Below are positions 17,721 through 24,908 of a stretch of 59,204 nt of DNA, in pieces. The notes under the pieces were generated by a model. It had not been told where the DNA came from and did not search any database. It worked only from the letters and a program-made list of their open reading frames with translations. The stretch is from CAZEHS01 sp964511875. GTDB lineage: Bacteria; Bacillota; Clostridia; Peptostreptococcales; Acidaminobacteraceae. The number at the start of each line of letters is the position of its first letter. Within the stretch, counting starts at the first letter, position 1. A program made the position numbers and the translations under genes. The stretch covers positions 1 through 59,204 of the forward strand of contig CAZEHS010000007.1 in assembly GCA_964511875.1 (NCBI GenBank), in the 5' to 3' direction.

Positions 17721-18470
17721 TCAGTCGATAGGTTCAACTTTCATCTCAAACCAATCCATCTTGAGGCTGTGACCCACATTGCTGCCGTACGAATGCATGA
17801 ACACCCTGAAGAACTTCTTGCTCATTGAGAAACCGCGCAGGGTGTATTCCTTGTCATTCAGTCGGTATACCACCTGTCCGCTTTTTGTGTTATAAATCAG
17901 GGTTTCATCGAACCACTGATTGAAGATAGCCGGCAGCACCTTATAATTCCCGTCTGTCTGCCAATCCGGCATCATGATGCGAAACCCATCCTGCCCCGGT
18001 CGACGTGTCAGCGGGTCCAGATTATGGACATATTCAACAAGGACAATGCCGTTACCGAAGCCCATTTCCGCCCCTTCATCAACGATTTTCGGATTGAATT
18101 GATCATGATCCGTCTGCAGTAAAGCCATGCCCCCCATAAAGCGGTCATTCCCGTAATTGACAAGCGCTCGCCGTTTAATGGTTATGATGCTGGGCTTCTT
18201 AATTTCCATGACTTCAGAAAGGAGGTACGGTCCACGGTCTGTTTCCTGTACTTTCAAGGTGATGGATCCGTCCAGGAGAATCGCTTTCTCATAAGCCGGT
18301 TTATTGGTGCGCCATTCGCCAACATACCAGTTCTCCCTGTCAATCGTATCGAATTCGTCGCGGAATCCATTGAGTGGTTTTTCGTTGAACTTAAAGGTTC
18401 CTGACTGGTAAAGATAGAAAGCAGCCCCACCGATAAGCAGGACCAGCAGCAGTTTCAGAAGTGTCTTCAT
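17721..18470 (-). CDS. Secreted or membrane-anchored protein, possible concanavalin-like fold
   Basis: A 249-residue protein I cannot assign firmly. It begins with a hydrophobic signal or anchor (about residues 5-22) without a clear lipobox. The mature part opens with GFRDEFDTIDRENWYVGEW, a pattern seen at the start of beta-jelly-roll (LamG/GH16-like) domains. Many alternating beta-strand stretches follow and end in MKMDWFEMKVEP-like strands. No GH16 catalytic ExDxE motif is evident, so a binding rather than hydrolytic role is more likely. It lies between the 35-residue membrane protein and rtcB on one transcript. Confidence 0.6.
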   Translation of the reverse strand: MKTLLKLLLVLLIGGAAFYLYQSGTFKFNEKPLNGFRDEFDTIDRENWYVGEWRTNKPAYEKAILLDGSITLKVQETDRGPYLLSEVMEIKKPSIITIKRRALVNYGNDRFMGGMALLQTDHDQFNPKIVDEGAEMGFGNGIVLVEYVHNLDPLTRRPGQDGFRIMMPDWQTDGNYKVLPAIFNQWFDETLIYNTKSGQVVYRLNDKEYTLRGFSMSKKFFRVFMHSYGSNVGHSLKMDWFEMKVEPID

Positions 18471-18471
18471 G

Positions 18472-18579
18472 TCAATAAAAGAGCGGCAAGGCCGTAAGGA
18501 AAGTGCCGAACACCAGAGAGCCGATCAGTATAGCCACAAGGATCAGCGTCAGGATCCGCTTCAACTTTCGATTCATCAT
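18472..18579 (-). CDS. Small single-pass membrane protein (35 aa), Prli42-like in layout
   Basis: This short gene encodes 35 residues: a basic N-terminus (MMNRKLKRI), then one hydrophobic helix of about 22 residues and a short tail ending in PLFY. A GGAGG site lies 7 bases before the ATG, and the start overlaps the stop of the GIY-YIG gene (TAATG). Its own stop is one base before the next ATG. This tight packing supports translation. Size, basic start and single helix resemble Prli42, the stressosome-linked miniprotein of Firmicutes, but that is only a resemblance; no stressosome gene is in the window. Confidence 0.72.
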   Translation of the reverse strand: MMNRKLKRILTLILVAILIGSLVFGTFLTALPLFY

Positions 18580-18962
18580 TAAGCTTCCTCCAAATCATAT
18601 AAATCCCCCTTATATGGGGTCAGTTCACAGGGGAGCATCAACACTTCCCTGTCAATTATCGTTCTTAGCATTGCCTTGTCCTGAAGCAGGGTGAGTTTCT
18701 CAGTCCGGCTCATTTTTTTAATGAAATTTTCCAAAATCAGAGCATGCCCGCGCTGGCCTGACAACTTCCAAGCGGCCCCTAGCCTTATCGGGTGTTTATC
18801 CGAACGTCTTGTGAACTTGCATCGGGCTTTTTTCTGCTGATGCTGCAGCAGCCTTTTTCTCAGATCCGTTGTCATCCCTGTATAGAGCGAACCATCACCG
18901 CAGATCAGGATATAGACCCAGGGCGTCACGTCACCGGTAATGCTTATTTTGGCAGGCCCCAT
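18579..18962 (-). CDS. GIY-YIG nuclease-superfamily protein (YhbQ/YazA-like)
   Basis: A 127-residue protein whose core (about residues 13-95) is a GIY-YIG domain: WVYILICGDGSLYTGMTTDL carries the V-Y-I/Y-T-G signature, and the Arg and the late Glu (ENFIKKMSRTEKLTLL) occupy expected catalytic positions. The usual YhbQ protein is 80-100 residues; here there is a C-terminal extension of about 25 residues. Proteins of this group are thought to act in DNA repair or RNA/DNA processing. It heads the unit with the small membrane protein, a secreted protein, rtcB and recX. Confidence 0.9.
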   Translation of the reverse strand: MGPAKISITGDVTPWVYILICGDGSLYTGMTTDLRKRLLQHQQKKARCKFTRRSDKHPIRLGAAWKLSGQRGHALILENFIKKMSRTEKLTLLQDKAMLRTIIDREVLMLPCELTPYKGDLYDLEEA

Positions 18963-18997
18963 GGATTTAAACCTCTTTGAATGAAGAATTCCACTCC

Positions 18998-19026
18998 ATT
19001 ATATTACTTTGTCCGTCACTTGTCAT
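18998..19026 (-). promoter_or_regulatory. Sigma-A promoter of the GIY-YIG/rtcB/recX unit
   Basis: On the minus strand: ATGACA, 17 bases, TATAAT, about 36 bases before the GIY-YIG start codon. Confidence 0.75.
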
Positions 19027-19165
19027 GTCTTGCCCGAGAGTCCCAAATCCGTGTCGAAACGGAATCCCTTGCAGAAACCGCCTGCCCTTCAAAATTAACT
19101 TCAACCCATTGATATGAGTACCCAATCATATTTAATTCATTATACATATTAATTAAATTATATTA

Positions 19166-19194
19166 TTGCTGTGTCACACAATAAATAGTATCAT
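19166..19194 (+). promoter_or_regulatory. Sigma-A promoter of the AbrB-like gene
   Basis: TTGCTG, 17 bases, TATCAT, 52 bases before the GTG start. The surrounding intergenic region (19027-19246) is strongly AT-rich and holds no further ORF; it may carry binding sites for autoregulation. Confidence 0.6.
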
Positions 19195-19246
19195 AACACT
19201 AAACGTTTAACTCGGAATTGAAACCATCATCCTAGGAGGAGCACAG

Positions 19247-19507
19247 GTGCGCAAACACAGCCGCTGTTCAATCAACGAGATTGGTCGCGTTGTCATACCC
19301 GCAAAAGTTAGAAAACAACTGGGCCTTAAAGAAGACACCCCTGTTGAGATTTTTTCCAAAGATGGTAACGTTCATATCCGAAAGCATCAGGAATCCTGTA
19401 TATTTTGCAGATCCATCAACGATCTGATTCTTTTCAGACAGCATCATGTTTGCAGAGAATGCATCCAACAAATTGGAATCCGCCGATTGACCACTTCAAT
19501 CGGTTGA
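19247..19507 (+). CDS. AbrB-like transition-state regulator with C-terminal Cys4 motif
   Basis: An 86-residue DNA-binding protein. The N-terminal SpoVT/AbrB swapped-hairpin domain is clear (INEIGRVVIPAKVRKQLGL, residues about 9-27, then PVEIFSKDGNVHI). The C-terminal half carries CIFC and CREC pairs, a zinc-ribbon-like arrangement seen in clostridial AbrB-family proteins. These are global regulators of stationary-phase genes. The start is GTG with an AGGAGG site seven bases upstream. It is a single-gene unit between a promoter and a strong terminator. Confidence 0.88.
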   Translation: MRKHSRCSINEIGRVVIPAKVRKQLGLKEDTPVEIFSKDGNVHIRKHQESCIFCRSINDLILFRQHHVCRECIQQIGIRRLTTSIG

Positions 19508-19513
19508 CACCTT

Positions 19514-19563
19514 AATGAAATCGAGGGTCTTACTGAGTACTCAGTAAGACCCTCGATTTCATT
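19514..19563. terminator. Perfect 25-bp bidirectional terminator hairpin
   Basis: The two halves form a perfect 50-base palindrome starting AATGAAATCGAGGG, with T-rich sequence after it on the plus strand. It ends the AbrB-like gene and the converging unknown gene. Confidence 0.9.
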
Positions 19564-19564
19564 T

Positions 19565-20056
19565 TCAGATCAGTGTCTCCAGATAAGCAACCAGTGGCAT
19601 TCCTTCAAAATTCAGGCTGCCGGTTTCAAGGTCAACCTGAATTTTGAAAAAGTTCAGAGTGATGCGACCCGGTTCATTATAATACGAGTCCACGTGGCCT
19701 GGAATGATCACCACCTCAATATCCCGATTGCCGAGTTTTGCGTTCAGAGCATCCAGGTTCAGTGTCTTGACTGGACCAAGCATCCGTCTGCCCAGCTCCA
19801 TATCCTCCAGCATCCACATGTTGTTGTTCCAGAATCTGCCTTCTTTTTGATTCCACGGAAACATTTCCCGGTTGGAAATGCCGCTAAGGAGCTTCCGAAC
19901 CGATTCCTCTGTAAAGTCGCTCCCGTAGAGGGGTTTCATTTCAGGCATCGTTGCAACACTGTTTATATACTGCTCTCCTACCTTCTCCCGATCCTTTGTT
20001 GCTTCCCAGAAATAGCTCATGCTCTCCATCACTTTAAGATTGACCGTAACCGACAT
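19565..20056 (-). CDS. Conserved-looking protein of unknown function
   Basis: A 163-residue soluble protein I do not recognise. No signal peptide or membrane segment is visible. It is rich in Met and Glu in the first third (VMESMSYFWEATKDREKV), with a more beta-like C-terminal third (VVIIPGHVDSYYNEPG, then ITLNFFKIQVDLETG). The ATG at 20056 has a GGGAGG site nine bases upstream; the TTG two codons earlier is less likely. It follows RNase J by 40 bases and may be co-transcribed with it. Confidence 0.7.
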   Translation of the reverse strand: MSVTVNLKVMESMSYFWEATKDREKVGEQYINSVATMPEMKPLYGSDFTEESVRKLLSGISNREMFPWNQKEGRFWNNNMWMLEDMELGRRMLGPVKTLNLDALNAKLGNRDIEVVIIPGHVDSYYNEPGRITLNFFKIQVDLETGSLNFEGMPLVAYLETLI

Positions 20057-20096
20057 TTTCAAGTACCTCCCAGTAATCTGTCAATATTATTAAGAC

Positions 20097-21903
20097 TTAG
20101 ACTTCCATGATGATAGGCAGAATCACCGGACTTCGCTTCATCGTCTGATAGAAGTAATTGTTCAGATCATCCTTGATGGCATTCTTGTATGCAGACCATA
20201 CGGTGACATTCTTAGCCTCGCATTTAGCCAAGGAACCGCGAACGATCTCACGGGTCTTGTTCATCAGGTCCTCCGATTCACGTACATACACGAAGCCGCG
20301 GGAGATGACGTCCGGACCGGAAACCAGCTGTCTCGTTTCCTTGTTAAGGGCGACCACTACGACAATCAGGCCTTCTTCAGCCAGCATTTTTCGGTCTCGC
20401 AGAACGATATTTCCCACTTCACCGATCCCAAGGCCGTCAATCATGGTCATTCCGCTTTGGACTTTTTTGCCGGGCTTTGCCCCTTCCGCAGTGAATTCAA
20501 TGACTTCCCCGATATCCATCACAAAGATGTGGTCCTTGCTCATGCCGATCCGTTCAGCCAGTAATGCGTGCTGACGGAGATGGCTGTATTCACCGTGACC
20601 GGGGATGAAATATTCAGGTCTTACCAGGGTTGGGTTAATTTCCATTCCCCCCGGCCAGGCAGGACCGGATACAGGGACTTCGCAAAGGCCTCATAAATTG
20701 AAATTCCCCCCTTTTTCAACCAACCGTCAACGAACCGTTTAAACCTTCTTTCATTTCCCGGAATCGGTTTTTATGAGAAANNNNNNNNNNATGACCGGAT
20801 ACATGGACTTCTGCAAGGGCTTCATAGATGACATTCGCCCCTTTTTCAAACAGACCGTCAACGACACGTTTAACGCTTCTTTCATTGCCCGGAATCGGTG
20901 TTGATGAGAAAATCACCAGATCCCCCTCCTGTATCCCAATCTGACGGTGATCACCGCTGGCCATGCGGGAAAGCCCAGCCATGGGTTCTCCCTGGCTGCC
21001 GGTGGTGACAATGCAGACTTCATTGTCCGGATATCTGTGGAGATCCTCAATGTCAACCCGTATGTCTTTTGGAAGTGTGAGATACCCCAGCTCCGTAGCC
21101 ACCCCGACCACGTTAACCATACTCCTGCCTGAAAAAGCCACTTTCCGGTTGTTGGCATGAGCAGCATTGACGATCTGCTGGACACGGTGGACGTTGGATG
21201 CGAAGGAGGCGACGATTATCCTATCTTTCGCATGGCGGAAAATCGTTTCGAAAGTATCTCCAACGGTGCTTTCACTGATCGTATGACCAGGCCGTTCCGC
21301 ATTGGTGCTATCGGCAATGAGCAATAGGACACCTTTTTTCCCATATTCTGCAAAGGTCTGCAGATCGATTATCTGTCCGTCAATCGGGGTATAGTCTATT
21401 TTGAAGTCCCCGATGAACATGATGACGCCCAAAGGTGTCGTAATGGCCATGGCCACTGCATCCGGTATGCTGTGGCTTACACGGATGAACTCGATTTCGA
21501 ATGAGCCTGTCTTCATCTTCTGGCCCTGGGTGACCACCTGCAGTTTCACGTTCTTCAGGGTTGTATGCTCTTTGAGCTTATGTTCCACCAGTCCCAGGGT
21601 GAATCGTGTACCGTATATCGGCACCTTCAGCTCTCTTAGGATGTAAGGGAGACCGCCGATATGGTCTTCATGACCATGAGTAAGGAAAATTCCTTTGACT
21701 TTGGATTTGTTCTTGACCAGATAAGTGATATCCGGAATGATGACATCGATTCCATACATATCCTCATCAGGAAATTTGATTCCGGCATCGATGATGATTA
21801 TCTCGTCATTGAATTCAATTGCAGTCATGTTCTTTCCGATTTCATTCATCCCACCGAGGGGGATCACTCTGATTTTCGCTTCTTTCGATTTCTTTTCTGT
21901 CAT
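20097..21903 (-). CDS. rnj: Ribonuclease J, interrupted by an assembly gap
   Basis: A metallo-beta-lactamase/beta-CASP ribonuclease with endo- and 5'-3' exonuclease activity in mRNA decay. The N-terminal part shows the metal site HGHEDHIGG (about residue 77) and HS-type motifs; the beta-CASP region has SGRSMVNVV and TTGSQGEPMAGLSR, ending in EVHVSGH at the gap. The C-terminal part resumes at LVRPEYFIPGHGEYSHL and runs to 20097. Ten N (20781-20790) and a duplicated, error-rich 120-base stretch break the frame. Removing the duplication gives about 560 residues, the normal length, so the gene is probably intact in the organism. The start ATG at 21903 has GAGGAG. Confidence 0.93.
20661..20911. 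other. Scaffold gap with duplicated contig end (assembly artefact)
   Basis: The 120 bases at 20661-20780 repeat the 120 bases at 20791-20910, on each side of ten N. The left copy differs at many sites, and at nearly all of them the changed base equals its neighbour (for example ACATGG becomes ACAGGG, GGTGTTGATG becomes GGTTTTTATG). That is the pattern of phasing errors at Illumina read ends, not evolution. The contigs should overlap here rather than be separated. Confidence 0.93.
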
Positions 21904-21966
21904 TTTTCTCCTCTTTTTCCCTATTGCCGATTTGGGGTAATAGAATTAAGTTATAATTTCAAACTA

Positions 21967-21999
21967 TAAAAAAGCTGTCCGGGTATAACCCCCAACAGC
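21967..21999 (-). terminator. Possible attenuator terminator in the rnj leader
   Basis: On the minus strand GCTGT...GGG, a loop, CCC...ACAGC is followed by TTTTTT. It lies about 65 bases upstream of the rnj start codon and downstream of the predicted promoter, with no gene ending there. This places an intrinsic terminator inside the rnj 5' leader, which suggests premature-termination control. Confidence 0.6.
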
Positions 22000-22068
22000 C
22001 CTATCATCATACGCTTTGAGTCGTCCTGAGCATTCTGCATTCTTGAATGCAAACTATCCGCTGAATCA

Positions 22069-22097
22069 ATTTTATCATAAGCCCCCCTGCTTTGCAA
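22069..22097 (-). promoter_or_regulatory. Sigma-A promoter of rnj
   Basis: On the minus strand: TTGCAA, 17 bases, TAAAAT, with a TG one base before the -10 (extended -10). The predicted transcript would have a leader of about 160 bases. Confidence 0.65.
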
Positions 22098-22119
22098 CAG
22101 GTCGGGTGCCTGACGAGAG

Positions 22120-22147
22120 TTGCATTCTGTTACACAAGGTTTAATAT
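22120..22147 (+). promoter_or_regulatory. Possible promoter of the DUF2156 gene
   Basis: TTGCAT, 16 bases, TAATAT, about 47 bases before the start codon. The hexamers are acceptable; other nearby AT-rich words could also serve. Confidence 0.5.
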
Positions 22148-22193
22148 GGAATTAGAAGTATAAACCTGCGAATTCAGTATATCAGGAGGACGT

Positions 22194-23099
22194 ATGGAAC
22201 CCTTTAGGATATTAGCCCTGCACGACAAACCCTTATTTGACCGTTATCTCAAGCCTTTCAAAACCCGGGCTTCCGAGTTGAGCTTCACTAATCTGTACAT
22301 GTGGCGCCGAAAATACGACTTTCACCATGCCGTATTCGGTGATTTTTTGTGGGTGCTCAATGTTTCACCTGCCGGCAAATGGTACTTTTCACCCCCCATA
22401 GGGGACTACAGAGGCAATCTGAAGGAATCCATAGATGCGGTTCGCATCTGGCTAAGCAAGGCTGATCGGCCCCTGATCATCAAGAAAGCCGAAAAATCCG
22501 TCACGGAGTCGATCATGAGCCTGTATCCTGATGAAATCATCAGTTCGGAGATGCGCGATGATTTTGATTACCTCTATGATTTCGAGAGTCTTAGGACATT
22601 GAAGGGCAATATTTACCACAAAAAACGGAACCATTTGAATAAATTCCTGAAAACCTATGAGGATTGGAACTACGAAACTCTGAGCAACGTCAACGTGAAG
22701 GAAGTCAAGGATTGTCTGCATCGTTGGTGTCATCAGCATGACTGCGCCAGCGACCCTGACCTGACACATGAGCGCCTGGCTATCCTCGATGCCCTTGAAA
22801 ACAAGGATCACCTGGATTTCAACGGAGGCCTGATCCGTATAAATGGAATAGTGGAGGCTTTCACACTGGCAGAGCAGCTGAGTTCAGACTCAACTGTGAT
22901 CCACATCGAAAAGGCGGATACCTGGATTGACGGTCTTTATGCTGCAATAAACCAGGTGTATCTGGAAAACTGCCCATTCCCCACTCAAATTGTGAACCGT
23001 GAGCAGGACATGGGGCTGGAACGCCTTCGTAAAGCCAAGGAATCCTATCATCCGGTGGGATATGTGGAGAAGTATAAGCTGAGTTTTCAGCAGAAGTAA
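22194..23099 (+). CDS. DUF2156-family protein (aminoacyl-lipid transferase-like GNAT fold)
   Basis: A 301-residue protein of the DUF2156 family, related to the C-terminal catalytic domain of phosphatidylglycerol lysyltransferases (FPGS/FemXAB-like GNAT fold) but without their membrane part. Typical motifs are SELSFTNLYMWRRKYD (about residue 28), YHKKRNHLNKFLKTY (about residue 141), GGLIRINGIVEAFTLAEQL and the C-terminal VNREQDMGLERLRKAKESYHP (quoted in part: NREQDMGLERLRKAKESY). It is predicted to use an aminoacyl-tRNA or acyl donor, but the reaction is unproven for stand-alone members. AGGAGG precedes the ATG. Single-gene unit. Confidence 0.9.
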   Translation: MEPFRILALHDKPLFDRYLKPFKTRASELSFTNLYMWRRKYDFHHAVFGDFLWVLNVSPAGKWYFSPPIGDYRGNLKESIDAVRIWLSKADRPLIIKKAEKSVTESIMSLYPDEIISSEMRDDFDYLYDFESLRTLKGNIYHKKRNHLNKFLKTYEDWNYETLSNVNVKEVKDCLHRWCHQHDCASDPDLTHERLAILDALENKDHLDFNGGLIRINGIVEAFTLAEQLSSDSTVIHIEKADTWIDGLYAAINQVYLENCPFPTQIVNREQDMGLERLRKAKESYHPVGYVEKYKLSFQQK

Positions 23100-23142
23100 C
23101 CTGCATCACTCGAAATAGGCGCGATGACAGCTTCAAAAACGC

Positions 23143-23177
23143 AAATGGGCTGTCTCTAATGATGAGACAGCCCATTT
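23143..23177. terminator. Bidirectional terminator between DUF2156 and DUF1858 genes
   Basis: AAATGGGCTGTCTC and its perfect complement form a 14-base-pair stem with TTTTGTTATTTTTC after it on the plus strand and A/T-rich sequence on the other. Confidence 0.88.
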
Positions 23178-23193
23178 TGTTATTTTTCTATTT

Positions 23194-23379
23194 CTATCCG
23201 TTCAATTCCCCCAAAAGCTTATTGATATCCATTCCATGGATTTCCACAGCCTGCTCAAGGGTTTCACTCTGGGATGAGGGGCAGCCGAGGCAGCCCATGC
23301 CGTTGTTCATTAGGATCATTGCGGCCTGTGGATTTGCTTTAAGTACATCTGCGATAATCATATCTTTGGTCACTGTCAT
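23194..23379 (-). CDS. DUF1858-domain redox-associated small protein
   Basis: A 61-residue cytoplasmic protein that is almost entirely a DUF1858 domain. It begins VTKDMIIADVLKANPQ and carries the conserved GMGCLGCPSSQSETL motif with two Cys. This domain is often found beside or fused to Fe-S and redox enzymes of anaerobes. It is the last gene of a three-gene unit with a sirohaem protein, which fits a role as a small redox or metal partner. The ATG has AGGAGG eight bases upstream. The biochemical role of the family is not known. Confidence 0.92.
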   Translation of the reverse strand: MTVTKDMIIADVLKANPQAAMILMNNGMGCLGCPSSQSETLEQAVEIHGMDINKLLGELNG

Positions 23380-23391
23380 GGTTGTTTCCTC

Positions 23392-24036
23392 CTATTGGAT
23401 GGTTATCTGGTTGTGATATGCTGCGCCGGATCCGGCGGGCTGCGCTGCTACGTGATAATGGGTTCCTGGCTGTATTGCACCGAGCATGCCGTTGATGAAG
23501 GAGGCTCTGAGTGCATAGTAGTGTGCGGAATCTCCTTCTACTTCATCAAAATATCTTTTATGGAGACAGCTTGTTGTTAGCCACTCATATGACTTTTCAC
23601 CTGCTGCTGTGACTTGATTGACCCTGTCACATGGCATGCCTTCCAAAACTACGTCCTGCACCAGTTTATAGGCCTGCTCTGCATTTAACGGGAATGGCAC
23701 ATCCATCGCAACCGCCAGAGCGGCTCCTGATTCCGACCAGATTCTGTGCAGCTCAGTGATGACCTCAGGATTCCCCTTAACCTGCCAGGTTATCAGGGCT
23801 GCCAGCCGACTCTCAGTCATGTGAATCCGATTTTGGAGCCAGCCGTGGATATTCCCCTGATCGATAAGGTCTTCGAGCGGACTTTCAGGAAGCTTGGAGC
23901 CTATTCGGGTGTAGAGCTCTGTAACGAATGGCGCCCTCTGCAGCTGAAGGGAATCCAGCAGGCTATTCTCAATGCTCTCTGAAATCTGTATCTTGTTGAA
24001 GAGCCAGCTGTGGATCGGTGCAAGAAATTTACTCAT
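23392..24036 (-). CDS. Unknown soluble protein of the sirohaem/DUF1858 operon
   Basis: A 214-residue protein I do not recognise. It has no signal peptide or membrane segment, is helix-rich, and begins SKFLAPIHSWLFNKI. Two Cys stand out, in LEGMPCDRVNQV and TTSCLHKRYF; both could bind metal or take part in redox chemistry, which is inference only. The C-terminal part (about residues 165-214) has several His (THYHVAAQP). The ATG at 24036 overlaps the end of the sirohaem gene by 8 bases and has GGAGG 11 bases upstream. A longer in-frame extension lies inside the sirohaem gene and is not used. Confidence 0.75.
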   Translation of the reverse strand: MSKFLAPIHSWLFNKIQISESIENSLLDSLQLQRAPFVTELYTRIGSKLPESPLEDLIDQGNIHGWLQNRIHMTESRLAALITWQVKGNPEVITELHRIWSESGAALAVAMDVPFPLNAEQAYKLVQDVVLEGMPCDRVNQVTAAGEKSYEWLTTSCLHKRYFDEVEGDSAHYYALRASFINGMLGAIQPGTHYHVAAQPAGSGAAYHNQITIQ

Positions 24037-24733
24037 AGGGTGTGTTCTCCTCCATATTTTTAAGTTTTGTCTCGTAGTGTTCCTGTACGCCAGCCTTGAA
24101 GGTATCGAGGCCGATGGTGTCGATCCAGATTCCCAGCTTCTCGCCCATAGGGGCGTTGGCTGCATAATAATCATAAACCGCTTCTACCATGATGTATGCC
24201 TGATCCTCATCAAGTCCCTCCGCGATCCGGTCTGGCAATCTGGGATGGTATCCGGCACTGCCGCCGGCTACAATCATGTATCCCTCTTCATTCGCCAGAA
24301 CGCCTATGTCCTTTGCATTTACGCTGGTGCATCCGTTCAGACACCCTGCCACGCCTATTTTGGTGCGGTTCGGAGCAGGGGCGCCGTAGAATCGTTTTTC
24401 CAGCTTCAGACCCAGTTTCATGGAATTTTGCTTTGACCGCTTGCAGAATGAGGCCGGGCAGATCTCCACGTTTTTAACTGAGTAAGGAGAAAGCACCGCC
24501 GGTTCCATGTCCAGCTCGTCCCACACGGTATTCACATCGCTTTCCTTCAATCCCAGCAGCATTATCCGCTGTCCTGATGTGATTTTCAGCGTGGCATGGT
24601 ATTTCTGGGCTACAGCCGCCAGCTTGTTCAGGATTTCCGGCGTTACAAACCCGCCGGGTATGCGGGGGGTGATGCCGAATGTGCGATCTTCTGTCCGAAC
24701 ACGCTGGAGTGTTGCAAACTTAGGCTTGTCCAT
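24029..24733 (-). CDS. Small sirohaem/[4Fe-4S] reductase (sulfite/nitrite reductase-like)
   Basis: A 234-residue protein equal to one half of a sulfite or nitrite reductase. The N-terminal ferredoxin-like half-domain (about residues 10-75) is followed by the sirohaem-[4Fe-4S] domain with the Cys pattern CPASFC and then GCLNGC (about residues 93-98 and 131-135). This matches low-molecular-weight assimilatory-type sulfite reductases of anaerobes. Its electron donor is not encoded here. It would reduce sulfite, nitrite or a related oxyanion in the cytoplasm. The ATG has AAGGAG eight bases upstream. A Crp/Fnr-type dyad is centred at about -41.5 of its predicted promoter. Confidence 0.88.
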   Translation of the reverse strand: MDKPKFATLQRVRTEDRTFGITPRIPGGFVTPEILNKLAAVAQKYHATLKITSGQRIMLLGLKESDVNTVWDELDMEPAVLSPYSVKNVEICPASFCKRSKQNSMKLGLKLEKRFYGAPAPNRTKIGVAGCLNGCTSVNAKDIGVLANEEGYMIVAGGSAGYHPRLPDRIAEGLDEDQAYIMVEAVYDYYAANAPMGEKLGIWIDTIGLDTFKAGVQEHYETKLKNMEENTPYE

Positions 24734-24762
24734 TGGTGGTTCTCCTTTCGTACTATGGTCTC

Positions 24763-24811
24763 AGTATAACGGGGATCGGGATCATGTTATGTAACGTATG
24801 TTACGTAACAT
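24763..24811 (-). promoter_or_regulatory. Crp/Fnr-type operator and promoter of the sirohaem operon
   Basis: On the minus strand a TATACT -10 box (24768-24763) lacks a recognisable -35 box. A dyad GTAAC-N4-GTTAC (24791-24804) is centred about 41.5 bases upstream of the predicted start, the position of class II activators of the Crp/Fnr family. A second, overlapping perfect 14-base palindrome ATGTTACGTAACAT lies at 24798-24811. HcpR-like or Fnr-like control is inferred; no such regulator gene is in the window. Confidence 0.7.
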
Positions 24812-24872
24812 CATTTCCGAGTGTTTTTGTTGGATATGTTTTGATTGTAACAGAAGTTGGGGGATATTGAAA

Positions 24873-24899
24873 GAGAGATTGCCGTGATGGCAATCTCTC
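24873..24899. repeat. Short hairpin GAGAGATTGCC / GGCAATCTCTC
   Basis: An 11-base-pair perfect stem with a 5-base loop. The arms match the outer arms of the longer repeat at 39702-39787, so it may be a shortened derivative of that family. Confidence 0.6.
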
Positions 24900-24908
24900 G
24901 AATCTTCT

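Noticed and set aside
20716..20780. C-terminal residues of RNase J translated beyond the N run
   Set aside because: They come from the duplicated, error-rich contig end and are not real protein sequence.
20097..21903. RNase J as a true pseudogene or two separate genes
   Set aside because: The break coincides with an assembly gap and a duplicated overlap; merged length and motifs are normal.
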